DNA of 24,880 nucleotides from Chara braunii (taxonomy: Eukaryota; Streptophyta; Charophyceae; Charales; Characeae): NCBI GenBank assembly GCA_003427395.1, contig BFEA01000113.1, positions 2,137,853 to 2,162,732 of the forward strand, in the 5' to 3' direction. Under the pieces are notes generated by a model. That model did not search any database. It was not told the origin of the DNA and saw only the letters and a program-made list of their open reading frames with translations. The position numbers and the translations under genes are program-made. The first letter of the stretch is position 1; each line of letters opens with the position of its first letter. Positions 1-9,230 of this stretch are shown here, one piece after another.

Positions 1-390
1 AAACCCCTCCTTTGGTACCGTAGGATTTTGGACAACTGGCGCCATGCTGCAATTCGGGCGCCACTTTCAAATACCGCATTTTTCAGTTCTGCCCTTGGGG
101 CCTTTGCAGAAATGCCCCTGGTACCGTACGTGTCACCGGTACTTATACCGGCTCCCCGTACGGTACGGGGACCAGTCTCGCACCAGTTTTCAGCTGCTGT
201 GTTCGTACTCAGTGTGACTTGCTCCTGTTTCGGCATTCGGAATCCAAGACTTCAACTTTGTGTCTTTGCCACTGTGTCTGCGTCCAGCCCTCGGTCGTGT
301 CGAGTGAGTGAGTGTGTGTGTGTGTGCTCACTCTCTTCCTCTCTCTCTCCTCCCCCTCGGCTCTTCCTTTTTTCCCTCAGCCTCGCACTC
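1..390 (+). other. Non-coding upstream part of a gag remnant, with GTAC-rich hairpins
   Basis: No convincing protein is encoded here. The stretch is open in one frame but its composition is not protein-like. It is rich in GGTACC/GTACGG motifs, including a perfect hairpin at 153-171 with arms TCCCCGTAC and GTACGGGGA around one base. A TG microsatellite and a CT-rich tract ending in TTTTTTCCCTCAG (about 365-380) come before the gag-like reading frame and could be a splice acceptor. By position it is probably the leader of the truncated element whose gag follows. That is inference, because the left part lies outside the window. Confidence 0.4.
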
Positions 391-1554
391 GTCACAGTGA
401 AGAAGCAGGCCGAGGGAAAAGAAGACACCGAGATTAAAGATCAAATAGGGTTACTTACCGAGGCCACCCTCCATGCTGCAAAGGAAACCGTTGCATTGCG
501 CACTGCTGTAGACAGACTCGGTGACAGCCAGGAAGAGTTTAAAGGCAAGTGGAATAACTTCGCCACTGCCACCCTGCACAAGATCCACGATAAGGCCTCT
601 AGTGCCTACGTGCAGGATACATATGTGATCAAGGGAGTAAGCGGAGGAGGTGGAGATCCCCCTGATGATGATGATGATGATGATGGCAATAAGAAAGGAG
701 GAGACAGGACGGAAGGCGATCAGGAAAGGAGAGGAAGGAGACAGGTGATGAATAGGCCAGGTACAAGATCAAGATGAAGATGCCCTGGAAGAGCTACAAT
801 TGGAAGGAGGAGGAGAATTTATCCACTGGGAAGCCCGAAGCTATGTGCACAGCCAGAAGGTGACGAGGACAGGGCAAGTCAATGTGTGCTGCTTCCCTCT
901 GAGAAAATGCAATATGAGGGAGGGATATCGTAGAGTATTCTCGTATCACCCCCTTAGACACCTATTTAGATGCACTGTATTATTGGTTTGAAGATAAGAC
1001 GAGGGGGAGGCGGATGGCAGGGAAGATCTTGAACATCCATAGAGGGAACTGGAAGAGTGTCCATGCCCTGAAGGCTTGCATGTACGACTTGCTGCAGGTG
1101 ATGGGGTGACACCCAAGCAGGTCCTCGAGCACTTCGCCATGGCGTTGCTTGAGCCACTTAAGTCCCAATTGCATACGCAGGTTATGCAAGAAGGGGCTAA
1201 TCATGCCGATTTTAGCAAGAAAGCGCTAGATAAGTGGGGATTCTTCGCGCAGGCCGACTTCCACTACTTCAAAGACATAGAGCGGGGGAAGAAGTGGAAG
1301 GGCAAGATGATCTCTCTGGCGATGTGCAAGCCGGAGACAAACTCTTGATGACATTAGAGGGAGGAGTTGCAGAAGAGACCCCCCTTAAACAGGTGGACTA
1401 CGGCCACCTTGAGTTTGAGCAGCAGTTTGAGGGAGGCCAAGTAATTGTAGGAGGCGACTCTGTGGTCGTAGTAGCCCAAGGGGGAGGGCGAAGAGGAGGC
1501 CGAGGTGGAAGGGGTAGAGGCCGGGGACGGGTCACTGTGGGGTTTGGAGGCTAG
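391..1554 (+). pseudogene. Ty3/gypsy gag remnant (element A), frameshifted
   Basis: This is a degraded Gag of a Ty3-type retrotransposon, the structural protein that packages element RNA. From about 400 an open stretch encodes a charged helical region (KKQAEGKEDTEIKDQIGLL) ending in a run of seven Asp codons near 663-684. After stops and frameshifts, 1030-1345 encodes the capsid-like part, with the motif NWKSVHALKACMYDLL and then VTPKQVLEHFAMALLEPLKS. The same motif recurs in the two other gags of this window as KWKSVLALKAAMDNLL and PWKSVHALEAAMDELI, which makes the assignment firm. A further frameshift leads into 1336-1554, which ends in an RGG-rich tail (GGRRGGRGGRGRGRGR). No zinc knuckle, protease or RT follows. 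The remnant is cut off where an inverted element begins. Confidence 0.75.
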
Positions 1555-1559
1555 GTCGG

Positions 1560-1945
1560 CAACTACTGACCACTTCCCCACAAGGGGAGGAGGCTTTCCT
1601 CCAGGAGAGATCGGTCCTCTGACTCCAATCAACAGGCAGATCAATTGCTAACTGGAAAATTGACAAGATGCAACCACAAGTGACATCAACAGAAATTGAC
1701 TTGCAGCAGCCGTCACCAACAAAGTAACCAAAAACAAATGCAAGGGGCTCAAACACTTCACTTGGGTCTTCAGCAAGTCGCTCCTCACTGTGTTTGTTAT
1801 CTTGCAGGTATGTCTTCTGCTCCCCCAACCCTAAACAGCCTCTTCTACTTCGGCCTACCTCCGCCGGTCAAACCCTGATATCATGCACACCCGCCGGCCT
1901 TATGCTTTGCCGGCGTTCCTTCCACCACCGCAGATGTAATGGGCT
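1560..1945 (-). other. Leader of an inverted Ty3 element (element R)
   Basis: Read on the - strand, this follows the primer-binding site and aligns by eye with the leader of the element at 3838-12140. Both have GTGGTGGAAG, then a GCCGGC...GCCGGC hairpin, then GAGCAG.., and both contain TTGGTGACGGCGGCTGCTGG-like sequence (here TTGGTGACGGCTGCTGCAAG). The 98-residue open frame on this strand (1532-1828) is not convincing as a protein. The leader stops abruptly against the gag remnant of the opposite strand, so this is a truncated or rearranged copy. Confidence 0.6.
1893..1915 (-). promoter_or_regulatory. Conserved leader hairpin with GCCGGC arms
   Basis: GCCGGC (1893-1898) and GCCGGC (1910-1915) flank an AT-rich loop just downstream of the primer-binding site of the inverted element. 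The same hairpin with nearly the same loop (AAGGCATAAG against AAAGCATAAG) lies at the equivalent place in the element at 3838. Each arm is itself palindromic, which suits a dimerisation or packaging signal. That function is inferred from position only. Confidence 0.45.
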
Positions 1946-1960
1946 CCAGCTCTGATACCA
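1946..1960 (-). other. Primer-binding site (tRNA-iMet type) of element R
   Basis: On the - strand the sequence is TGGTATCAGAGCTGG. Its first 11-12 bases match the classic plant primer-binding site complementary to the 3' end of initiator methionine tRNA. It lies one base (c) after the LTR end TGCA, the same spacing as in the element at 3838. Confidence 0.8.
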
Positions 1961-1961
1961 G

Positions 1962-2225
1962 TGCAATGGACCTCACGAGTTCAATCCAATTGGCAACATG
2001 CATGCAGAGAACATTCAAATGAGAGTTGACACCACAACGGAGAGTTAACATATGAGTCAGTGCCAAATGAATTTCCACTCAAAAATATGATAATGTAAAA
2101 TTGGAGAGTTCAAGTATCCAGCGGCCTCTGCTGCGATCCCGCAACTGCAAGCCAATACAGGTCAGCTCCCGACTCTCCCTCCCTCGATGTGTGACTCTCT
2201 CTCGCTTCGCTCATGATGCTTGTCT

Positions 2226-2295
<70 letters not shown>

Positions 2296-2956
2296 CTTGT
2301 ATCGCTCGAGTCTCTCTGCTGTTCTCAAGCTCTCCTTCACCCTACTTGGATCTACCCTGAATACAACGGTGATGTGGCACTCTGAAACTTCACTAATATG
2401 GCCGCCTTCTTCCTCCTCCCTATGCCTAGCTATGGTTGACTAATTCGCCGCCAGGGCGCTTGCTTCTCCCCAAGTGCCTCCCTCTGTCCAGGTTGCTATC
2501 GCACAAGCATCCAGCAGTGCTTCCACAGCATTGCGAATGAACAATCTGTTTGTCTTGGCTCTGTAGTAGCTATTCATAGTTGCAGTTGACTTGCTCTTCC
2601 TGCTTCGGACGGGTACCGGTCGCCTGCGGCGTCTGCTGCATGTTTTTGTGTTCTGGAAGTATCCGGACTTTCTTGGGACGCTGCTGAAAAATTGGACTTT
2701 GGGACCTGACTTCCTCTATCCGTACCTATGACAATTACCTGCCTGCAAAACTATGGTACTGACCTTCTACCGAGCTACGACGCTTAGACCTACGGAGCCT
2801 AGGACACGACCTACTGGGACATCGTGGGACCGGGACCAATTAGGACTCTGGGATCGGAACTCAGGACTGTCAGCGCCAAATCCTTTCAGAAACAACAAAG
2901 CGCAATGATTCCCCCTTAAACCAACACTCTACCCGACACTGAAAAATGGCATTCCA
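1962..2956 (-). repeat. LTR of inverted Ty3 element R
   Basis: On the - strand this runs from TGGAATG (2956) to ATTGCA (1962). It ends directly before the primer-binding site, so it is the 5' LTR of an element pointing left. Parts resemble the LTR at 3838-4679: the GTAGGTCTAAGCGTCGTAG stretch, the CCAAAGTCCA...CAGCAGC stretch, and the shared motif TTCAGGGTAGATCCAAG (- strand, about 2342-2362). It contains a long GA/CT microsatellite. The outer end is set only by similarity to TGAATGG of the other LTR and could be off by tens of bases. No target duplication can be checked. Confidence 0.65.
2228..2293. repeat. (CT)n microsatellite
   Basis: About 33 uninterrupted CT dinucleotides lie inside the LTR of the inverted element. 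Confidence 0.98.
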
Positions 2957-3030
2957 GTGAGTTAGGAGCGAGTTTTTAGGGGGGGCGTCGACCAGCAGGC
3001 GCAGGCGGGTCCAGTCCTGCAATTTTCAAG

Positions 3031-3662
3031 CGCCAAATTTGGGGATTTTTTGCGCTCGGAAGAATTAAGAAAAAAATCTGAAAATTTGAGATCCTGTAGG
3101 TTAGGTCGTGATCTTGCCAGAAAAAATATCAGAAAAATGAAAAACGAAAAGACCATGGAATAAATGCCGTGCCAATTCGTCACATTTTCCATTTTTGTCA
3201 CTCTACAATGTGTGGGCCAACGGAAAAAGTACCCCAACTTCCGCGATCTTTTGTGCTCAGTAGAATACCTTTAAAACTCATTTTCGAGGGTCTATAGATT
3301 TGGTTGTGATCTTTCCAGGGAAAATATTTGAAAAATAAAAATACAAAATTCCGTCGATTCGTCTCATTTTCTATTTTTGCTACTCCACGGCTTGTGGGCC
3401 AACGGGAAAAGTACCCCAATTTCAGCGATTTTTCCCACTCAGAAGAATATGTTAAGAGTCTTAAGACAAATCTGAAAGTTGGAGGGTCCGTAGATTTGGT
3501 CGTGATCTTTCCAGGAAAACTATTTAAAAAATTTCAAAAAATCATTTCAACCACGAGACCTTTCTTCTGTGCTCTTTGTTTTGAATCATAATTCGCATGT
3601 CGGGGGTAAGTTGTGGCTGCAATTTGTCGCATTTTCAATTTTCATCGCTCTGTCGGTTCTCC
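3031..3662. repeat. Diverged satellite, three monomers of about 180-250 bp
   Basis: Three consecutive units begin near 3031, 3232 and 3414. Each carries in order an ACCCCAA-type start, a CAGAAGAAT/CGGAAGAAT block, a GTAGATTTGGTCGTGATCTT block, an A-rich block, a TCGTC(A/T)CATTTTC block and a GTGGGCCAACGG..AAAGTA block. The third unit diverges at its end. No reading frame is conserved between the units, so it is a non-coding tandem repeat. It is AT-rich, unlike the flanking retroelements. Confidence 0.8.
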
Positions 3663-3837
3663 ACATTGTGCTAGCAGTAGCCTTCATGAACTTGTGCTAC
3701 CGGTCCCGCACATTTCCAACGTTGTGTAGAGTGGTGGTTTAAAAGACTAGAGAAGTAAAACCACCTCATCTGTTTGTTGGTCCATTGCATATCGGTGGTT
3801 TTGACTCCTTTATCTTTTGCTGATTGGTAAGCCAAAG
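3663..3837. other. Non-coding flank between satellite and Ty3 element
   Basis: I see no gene. There is one hairpin with arms GGTGGTTT (3733-3740) and AAACCACC (3758-3765). The last four bases, AAAG, are the candidate left copy of the target duplication of the retroelement that starts at 3838. Confidence 0.5.
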
Positions 3838-4679
3838 TGAATGGATTCACTCTGCAAGCCTACCAGTCACTGTTACAGAGTCCCCAATTATTGCAGTCCG
3901 CAGGTCCTACCGGTATTTAAATCTTAGGGTTTGTAGGTCTAGGCGTCGTACGTCTGTAAGAACAGTACCTGTAGAATCACACCAGTCCCCAAAGGTCCAG
4001 TTTTTGTAGCAGCCTCACAAGAAAGGTGAGAAACTTTTCAAAATAGAAACTTGGCAGGGAAGAAGCAAAAGAAGGCCGGTACCGATTGAAGCAGGCAGGC
4101 CCAGCCCACGAAAACAATATATTTTGGGCTACACTACCAGACGGGGCCAGTTGTTCGTTTCGCAAATTTGTGGAGCGCTGTTGGAGCTGTGTGAACTAGC
4201 GACCTGGACAAAGAAGTGCGCCGAAGGGAGAAGAGGCCCAGCGCACTGGCTGAAGGAGACGACCATAGCCAGGAGGGGGAAGAAGCAGACTTCGCGGCCA
4301 TTACCACCTGATGCTGAGATAGACAAGCTGCAGTAGTATTCAGGGTAGATCTCAAACGTAGACGGAGGAGAGAACAGAAAGGGAGAGCAACGAGGGTGAA
4401 CAGTGCACAGAAGGAAGAAGAAGAGAGAGAGAGAGAGGAGAGGGAGAGAGAAACAAAGAGAAAAGCAGCGGATGGGACAGGGCAAAGGCGGGATCTGAGT
4501 CGGGGGTTGTTTCAGCAGTTGGTACCGCCGAATTCCGAACTTTTCCAATTGCATCTTGTATCTGAGTGCAACTTCGAATTCGCACTGTTCATGGCCATAT
4601 CTCAAGCTCGTGTGAGCTTTATCTGATTGCTCTCAATTGCATGTTGCTTTGCGAGTGAAATAGTGTCAGGACCTTTGCA
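3838..4679 (+). repeat. 5' LTR of element 1
   Basis: It starts TGAATGGATTCAC and ends CCTTTGCA. It matches 11245-12140 over its length, and the primer-binding site follows after one base. It contains the motif TATTCAGGGTAGATCTCAAA (about 4337-4356), shared with the other LTRs of the window, followed by a GA-rich tract. It has only one copy of the 76-bp segment (about 4099-4174) that is doubled in the 3' LTR. Confidence 0.9.
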
Positions 4680-4680
4680 C

Positions 4681-4694
4681 TGGTATCGGAGCAG
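4681..4694 (+). other. Primer-binding site of element 1
   Basis: TGGTATCGGAGCAG follows the LTR end TGCA after a single c. It differs by one base from the plant initiator-Met primer-binding site TGGTATCAGAGC. The same A-to-G variant is found in the second element at 13851. Confidence 0.85.
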
Positions 4695-4724
4695 TTACCT
4701 GTTGCACTGCTGTGGTGGAAGAAA

Positions 4725-4746
4725 GCCGGCAAGGCATAAGGCCGGC
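4725..4746 (+). promoter_or_regulatory. Leader hairpin of element 1, GCCGGC arms
   Basis: GCCGGC (4725-4730) and GCCGGC (4741-4746) enclose a ten-base loop 31 bases after the primer-binding site. Its conservation in the inverted element at 1893-1915 suggests a role in RNA packaging or dimerisation. This is inference. Confidence 0.45.
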
Positions 4747-5091
4747 AGGTGTGTTCATGATGGGGTTTCATTGTAGCAGGCGAGAAAGGTGAAAAAGGTG
4801 CTGAATCAAGCTTGGAGCGGGAGATACGCACCTGCAGCAGATCATGATCAGTGGGGAGCAGCACCGTGAAGACCGAAGTAAAGTGCTTTCTGCCCTGAAG
4901 CCTGCCTATTGGACCTTTTTTGTTGTTTTGTGAAGTTTTCACAAAATTTCTTGGTGACGGCGGCTGCTGGTCAAGTACGGTAGGTGTGAGTCCCATCAGA
5001 TTAGAGTCAGACTCTGAATTAGAAAAGATAGGTGTTGAGGATTAAGTCTAAGTGGCGAGGAGGTGGAGTCATACATGTGCCATCACTCACC

Positions 5092-5560
5092 ATGGACGAC
5101 TATCCCGTGTTTGCTTTTCTGGCCCTTTCCGTGATCTGGGAACTGTTGTTCCGCTTGATATTTCCATTGGGCTTCACGAGCGCCTGCAGGGTGGATGTGA
5201 CCACCAAATCAGGAATTAGTATCGTACCGTATACTGCCACTGAACAGGCGAGGATGTAGGCGAAACTGCAGGAACAGAAGGACAGAAAAGCAGCGAAAAT
5301 TAAAGAAAAAGAGGAGGAGATAAGAAAGAAGATGGAGGAGGAGAAGGTGAGACTGGAGAAGGAGAAGAAAGAAATGGAGAACAGATTGCAGAAGGAATTG
5401 GAGTAGGTGTCGATAGAGATCATTGAGGAGGAAGTTGAGGTGCAGGAGGAGGAAGAGAAAACCAGCGGTGCAGAGACTAGTATGCTGCCCACGTTGAAAT
5501 ATATCAGGGTGATGATGAGGAGTGGGTGAAACAGTTTGGCTTCCACGCTGAGTTGTTGCC
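5092..5560 (+). pseudogene. Gag N-terminal extension: membrane segment plus coiled coil
   Basis: The start ATG at 5092 (context CACCATGGAC) is chosen because the second Ty3 element has the same beginning at 14978, MDDYP(V/M)FAF. The first 35 residues are strongly hydrophobic (FAFLALSVIWELLFRLIFPL) and look like a signal anchor or membrane segment, which is not typical of Ty3 Gag. After about residue 55 the frame continues as a highly charged Lys/Glu-rich helix, likely a coiled coil, interrupted by TAG at 5257 and 5404. The coiled coil leads toward the capsid-like part further on. The function of the hydrophobic start is unknown; it could tether Gag to a membrane. Confidence 0.6.
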
Positions 5561-5846
5561 GGAGACAGAGGACAAACAAAAAGATTTTGTGGCCCGGTCG
5601 GAAAGTGCCGCAGACGAAAGGGAAAAAAAAATTGTTGTAAGAAAAAGAAGTCTCCCTGCGTCAGAAGGCTGTGGCCCAGAAGAGGAAGGAGATGGAGGAG
5701 TAACAAAGATTGAAGGTGGAAGGAGAGAAGTTCCAACAGAGGTTGACGGAGTAGAAAGGAAAGGAGGCGGCGACGAAGGAGGGGACTCCACTGACTTTTG
5801 ACACCTTCCTCCACCACTCTCGGGCTCTAGCTGCTATCCAACACAC
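5561..5846 (+). pseudogene. Charged linker of element 1 Gag, degenerate
   Basis: A Lys/Glu-rich reading frame (about 5526-5801) continues the coiled-coil-like composition. It includes EDKQKDFVARSESAADEREK and then acidic, Gly-rich sequence. Nothing catalytic is visible. Leucine-rich open frames on the opposite strand are complements of the GAG/AAG codons and are not genes. Confidence 0.45.
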
Positions 5847-5954
5847 CCTGACATACATCAAGTGCCAACAACATGCATTCCAGACTGTTTGGAACAACTT
5901 CCTGACATACATCACGTGCCAACAACATGCATTCCAGACTGTTTGGAACAACTT
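5847..5954 (+). repeat. 54-bp tandem duplication in gag
   Basis: 5847-5900 and 5901-5954 are identical except for one base (CATCAAGTGCC against CATCACGTGCC). The unit begins CCTGACATACATCA and ends GGAACAACTT. It keeps frame (18 codons) and is very recent relative to the decay of the element. Confidence 0.95.
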
Positions 5955-6094
5955 CCTCTCTGCAAATGCTCGCCGGATAGATGAGCAGATAGCAAACTAT
6001 GCCCTGCAATAGGACAAGCTCCTCGCCCAAAAGATTGACAACATCATTGCCGAGAGGAAGCCAAGTGGTATGGTGGAGGTGGAGGAAATGGAGG

Positions 6095-6566
6095 CGATGC
6101 AAGAAAGGGAGGATATCAAAAGGAGAGAGAGCCTGGTGGAGGACGAGAAAGACAGAGAATGAAAATGAAACTGCCAACAACCTACACCGGCGCTAGGGGT
6201 GAAAATTTCTATACCTGTGAGGCAGCAATGGACTGCTATCTGTACGGGCAATGTATACTGCAATGGGACCGCATGAACGTGACCAATTCGTGCTTGGGGG
6301 GCCATATGCGCTGATCGTAGAATATTCCAACAGGTGGAGGAAAGGGAGGAGATCAAAAGGAGAGAGAGCCTGGTGGAGGAGGAGAAAGACAGAATGAAAA
6401 TGAAACTGCCAACAACCTACACCGGCGCTAGGGGTGAAAATTTCTATACCTGTGAGGCAGCAATGGACTGCTATTTGTACGGGCAATGTATACTGTAATG
6501 GGACCGCATGAACGTGACCAATTCGTGCTTCGGGGGCCATATGCGCTGATCGTAGAATATTCCCAA
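6095..6566 (+). repeat. Tandem duplication of about 236 bp in gag
   Basis: The segment with GCCTGGTGGAGGA(C/G)GAG, ACACCGGCGCTAGGGG, GAGGCAGCAATGGACTGC and GGGACCGCATGAACGTGACC occurs twice. The spacing is 235-237 bp (for example AGAGAGAGCC at 6124 and 6361). The copies differ by a few substitutions and small indels. Each encodes the same Gag piece, TYTGARGENFYTCEAAMDCY. Confidence 0.95.
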
Positions 6567-7127
6567 CAGACCCACAGTCAAGATCTCATGAAGGTCATCA
6601 GGGAGAGGTTTGAAGACAAGAACCTCGGTCGCAAGACAGAGCAGCAAATCCTGAATATCAGCAACCGTAAGTGGAAGAGTGTCTTAGCACTCAAGGCTGC
6701 GATGGACAACCTGCTGCAGTGTCAGGATCATGGCCTTACCTGCAAATAGGTCCTCATGAACTTCTTGCGCGCACTCCCAAAACCTCTCAAATCTCAAATG
6801 TAAGAGGAGGCATCGCAAAAAGGGTTGACCGATGACGTTTTCGACAAGAAGGCTGTAGATAAAGCTGGTTTCCTGCAGGAGGCAAATTCTTGCCATTATT
6901 ATAAGGACTTGCAGAAAGGGAACCGGTGGAAGACCAAGACGGTCAACAAGTATATCGAATGGAAGGATGAGGTATTGGTGACGTTTGAAGAGGGTGCCCT
7001 GCCATATGACAGGATAGACTACAGGCTTGATGGTCGAGATGACAGCCTAGTAGACCAGGGCAAGGAAGAGGAAGAGGAGGCTGTTGTCGCCCGCGGGGGA
7101 GGGCAAGGAAGAGGAAGAGGAGGCTGA
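6395..7127 (+). pseudogene. Gag capsid-like region of element 1
   Basis: This is the capsid-like Gag domain. It has MKLPTTYTGARGENF, then a frame with HSQDLMKVIRERFEDKNLG, the shared motif KWKSVLALKAAMDNLLQC, and FDKKAVDKAGFLQEANSCHY followed by YKDLQKGNRWK. The last part parallels the gag at 1076-1348 (FSKKALDKWGFFAQADFHYF, then KDIERGKKWK). It ends in an RGG/acidic tail (GRGRGG) near 7100-7127. Stops include a TAG at 6747, where the parallel gag has CAG (K-Q-V-L), and a frameshift before 6825. The family is retrotransposon Gag; it no longer encodes an intact protein. Confidence 0.75.
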
Positions 7128-7322
7128 GGTAGAGGAGGCCGAGGAAGAGGTGGAGGCGGAGGACCTGACACCCAGGGGAGTAATAGCGAAGGTAGCTATT
7201 ATGTGGGAGGTAGGGGTAATGGTTCCTCGCAAGGTGGACGTGGATCTCCCTCCACAGGAGGAAGAGGTAGAGGGTGCAAGCCATGACCAGAGCACCCAGG
7301 GCTTGCTGAAGGCGAGCATTGG

Positions 7323-7670
7323 ATGCAGATGGGCAAAGAGCGTTCGGTATGGCAGCAAAGGTTGAATGCCAACCAATGCATGAAATGTGGTGATCCCAAC
7401 CACAATCTGTTTTTGCCCAGACTACCGCTACCCAAAAGGGAACAATTGGTAGGAGTTGCAATTGCTCCTACTGGGACTTCAGGCGTAGACAAATTAGAAG
7501 CGTGTGCTGAACAGGCACCCTCCTATCTAGAGTCCCAAACGACAGAGAGTGATGAAGGGCCTCGCCTAGATGGCTGTCCAGAGACCGTTTGTGCTAGGGT
7601 CTCTCTAGGCGGTTCCCTCGCAGGCATTGGTTATGAGTGGTCGCTTGTCGCCCGGCCTAGGCCAAAATGA
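7323..7670 (+). pseudogene. Nucleocapsid with broken CCHC zinc knuckle
   Basis: The frame contains NQCMKCGDPNHNLF, the first three ligands of a CX2CX4HX4C zinc knuckle, which binds the packaged RNA. The final Cys is lost through a frameshift right after HNLF: the next frame would read CPDYRYP, the usual continuation. The rest of the frame (to VARPRPK at 7670) is a linker that overlaps the start of the protease frame by a few bases (ATGAAG at 7667). Confidence 0.7.
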
Positions 7671-8143
7671 AGAAGAGAAGAGGGCAACTAAGTTTGGGAG
7701 ATGTAGAGATTAGTCGTATGCGAGTAGGAGCCTTAGTGGATAGTGGCTCTACGCGTAGTTTTATGAGTAGGAAAGGACTGGAAAAATTGCATCTAGAAAT
7801 GAAGGTGCAGAAGTCAAGAGAGACGGTAGTGAGTAGACTGGTCGACAATCATGAGGTGTGCGTGGAAGAATATCTCGAGGGGTTCAAGGCATACTTCCGG
7901 TTGGAGGAGGGAATAAGGTAGAGAAGGTTCTGCATTCCTTTACCCACTTAGTGGAGGACAACCTCCCCTTTGATTTGATTTTAGGGGCAGACCTGAGAGA
8001 AGCAGCCATGGTAGATGTCAACTTGGGCGAGCACGAGTGCTGGGTGCCCAGCCCCACCGGGGGGAAGAAGAAGATGAGGCTGTTCCACGAGTCTGGTCTA
8101 GAGTCCCAGCTGTCCATTTACTGTATAAGTGCCCTTGCTTCAG
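7667..8143 (+). pseudogene. Retropepsin-like protease of element 1
   Basis: This is an aspartic protease that would cleave the polyprotein. ALVDSGSTRSFMS gives the catalytic Asp-Ser-Gly with the usual flap-side context. After a frameshift near 7918, VEDNLPFDLILGADL matches the family's closing hydrophobic-Gly (ILG) block. The spacing of about 80 residues between the two motifs is normal. The catalytic triad is intact here, unlike the second element at 17575, but the frameshift makes the domain non-functional as it stands. Confidence 0.8.
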
Positions 8144-8395
8144 CCCGACACATGAAAAGCGCGAAGTTGGAAGATCAGGTCTTTGTGACCTGTGTGAGAC
8201 TGGTGAGTGAAGAGAATAAGGGTGAAGACAAGATACCACCCCAAGTAGAAAACTTGTTAAAAGAGTTCGCCCGACACATGAAAAGCGAGAAGTTGGAAGA
8301 TTAGGTCTTTGTGGCCTATGTGAGACCGGTGAGTAAAGAGAATAAGGGTGAAGACAAGATACACCCCACGTAGAAAACCTGTTGCAAGAGTTTAT
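8144..8395 (+). repeat. 126-bp tandem duplication between protease and RT
   Basis: The unit starting CCCGACACATGAAAAGCG occurs at 8144 and 8270. The copies differ by scattered substitutions, including CAG (8176-8178) in copy 1 against TAG (8302-8304) in copy 2, and AGACTGG against AGACCGG. The second Ty3 element has only one equivalent (about 17960-18090: EEQVFVAYVKLASDQ), so the single copy is ancestral. Confidence 0.95.
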
Positions 8396-9230
8396 TGATG
8401 TGGGAGAAGCCCCAACCAGAGTGGTAGAGTAGGAGCAAGATTCCTAGGGGCGTCATTTATAGAATGTCTCCCAAGGAGTTGGATGAATTGTGCAGGCAGC
8501 TAGATGAGCTGATTGAGAAGGGGTGGATAAAACCCAATTAGTCACCGTATGGTGCACCAGTTCTGTTTGTGCCGAAAAAAAGAGGGTGAATTATGTTTGT
8601 GCATTGATTACCGGGGATTGAATGCTATCACGGTCAAGAATGTTGGAACCGTTGCCCCAGATTAAGGATCTCTTAGACAGGGTGTAGGGATGTATGTATT
8701 TCTCCAGGATTGACCTGGAGTCTGGGTACCATCAGATTGAGGTACAACCGGAAGATCAGCATAAGATGGCCTTCAGGACCCGCTCGGTTGGTATGAGTTT
8801 GTGGTGATGCCGTTTGGATTGACTAATGCCCCTGCAACATTCCAAAGATGCATGAATGATCTGTTTAGAGATTGGTTAGATAGGCTTGTTGTAGTTTATT
8901 TTGATGATATTCTGGTTTTTAGCAGGAGCTTGGAGGAGCATCAGAATCATCTACTGACTAAGTTGCGAGAGTCCAATATCAAGATTAATCCAAAGAAGTG
9001 TGAATGGGCCAAGTGCCAAGACTTGTATTTGGGACACATAGTAGATGGAGATGGAGTGAGACCAGAGGACGCTAAGATAGCAGCAATTCGTGATTGGCCA
9101 ACCCTGCACACGTTGACTGAGTTGTGGTCATTCTTAGGACTGGCCAACTATTACCGGAAGTTCATTCGTAATTTCACTTCCATTGCTGCTCCTTTGTGCA
9201 GGCTGCTGCGAAAGGAAACTATATAGAATT
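8396..9230 (+). pseudogene. Reverse transcriptase of element 1
   Basis: This is an RNA-directed DNA polymerase. In order: KELDELCRQLDELIEKGWIK (from 8470), SPYGAPVLFVPKK, LCLCIDYRGLNAITVK, PLPQIKDLLDRV, YFSRIDLESGYHQIEV (motif A, catalytic Asp), [36 protein letters not shown] (the YxDD box, intact, near 8897-8910), LGHIVDGDGV, and FLGLANYYRKFIRNF. The motifs are typical of Ty3/gypsy. The domain is broken by TAG at 8539, a TAG after LLDRV, at least three frameshifts between 8575 and 8800, and TAG at 9224. Confidence 0.92.

Noticed and set aside
28-390. N-terminal part of a 249-codon open frame as a protein start
   Set aside because: The first 120 codons are repeats of GTAC/TGTG and CT-rich tracts with no protein character; only the region after about 390 resembles Gag.
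4129-4605. 158-codon open frame on the - strand in the 5' LTR (and its like at 11784-12014)
   Set aside because: It lies in LTR sequence with a GA-rich tract; the copy in the 3' LTR does not keep the frame.
5100-5817. Long leucine- and serine-rich open frames on the - strand
   Set aside because: They are complements of Lys/Glu codons (AAG/GAG) in the coiled-coil part of Gag, with no conserved motif.
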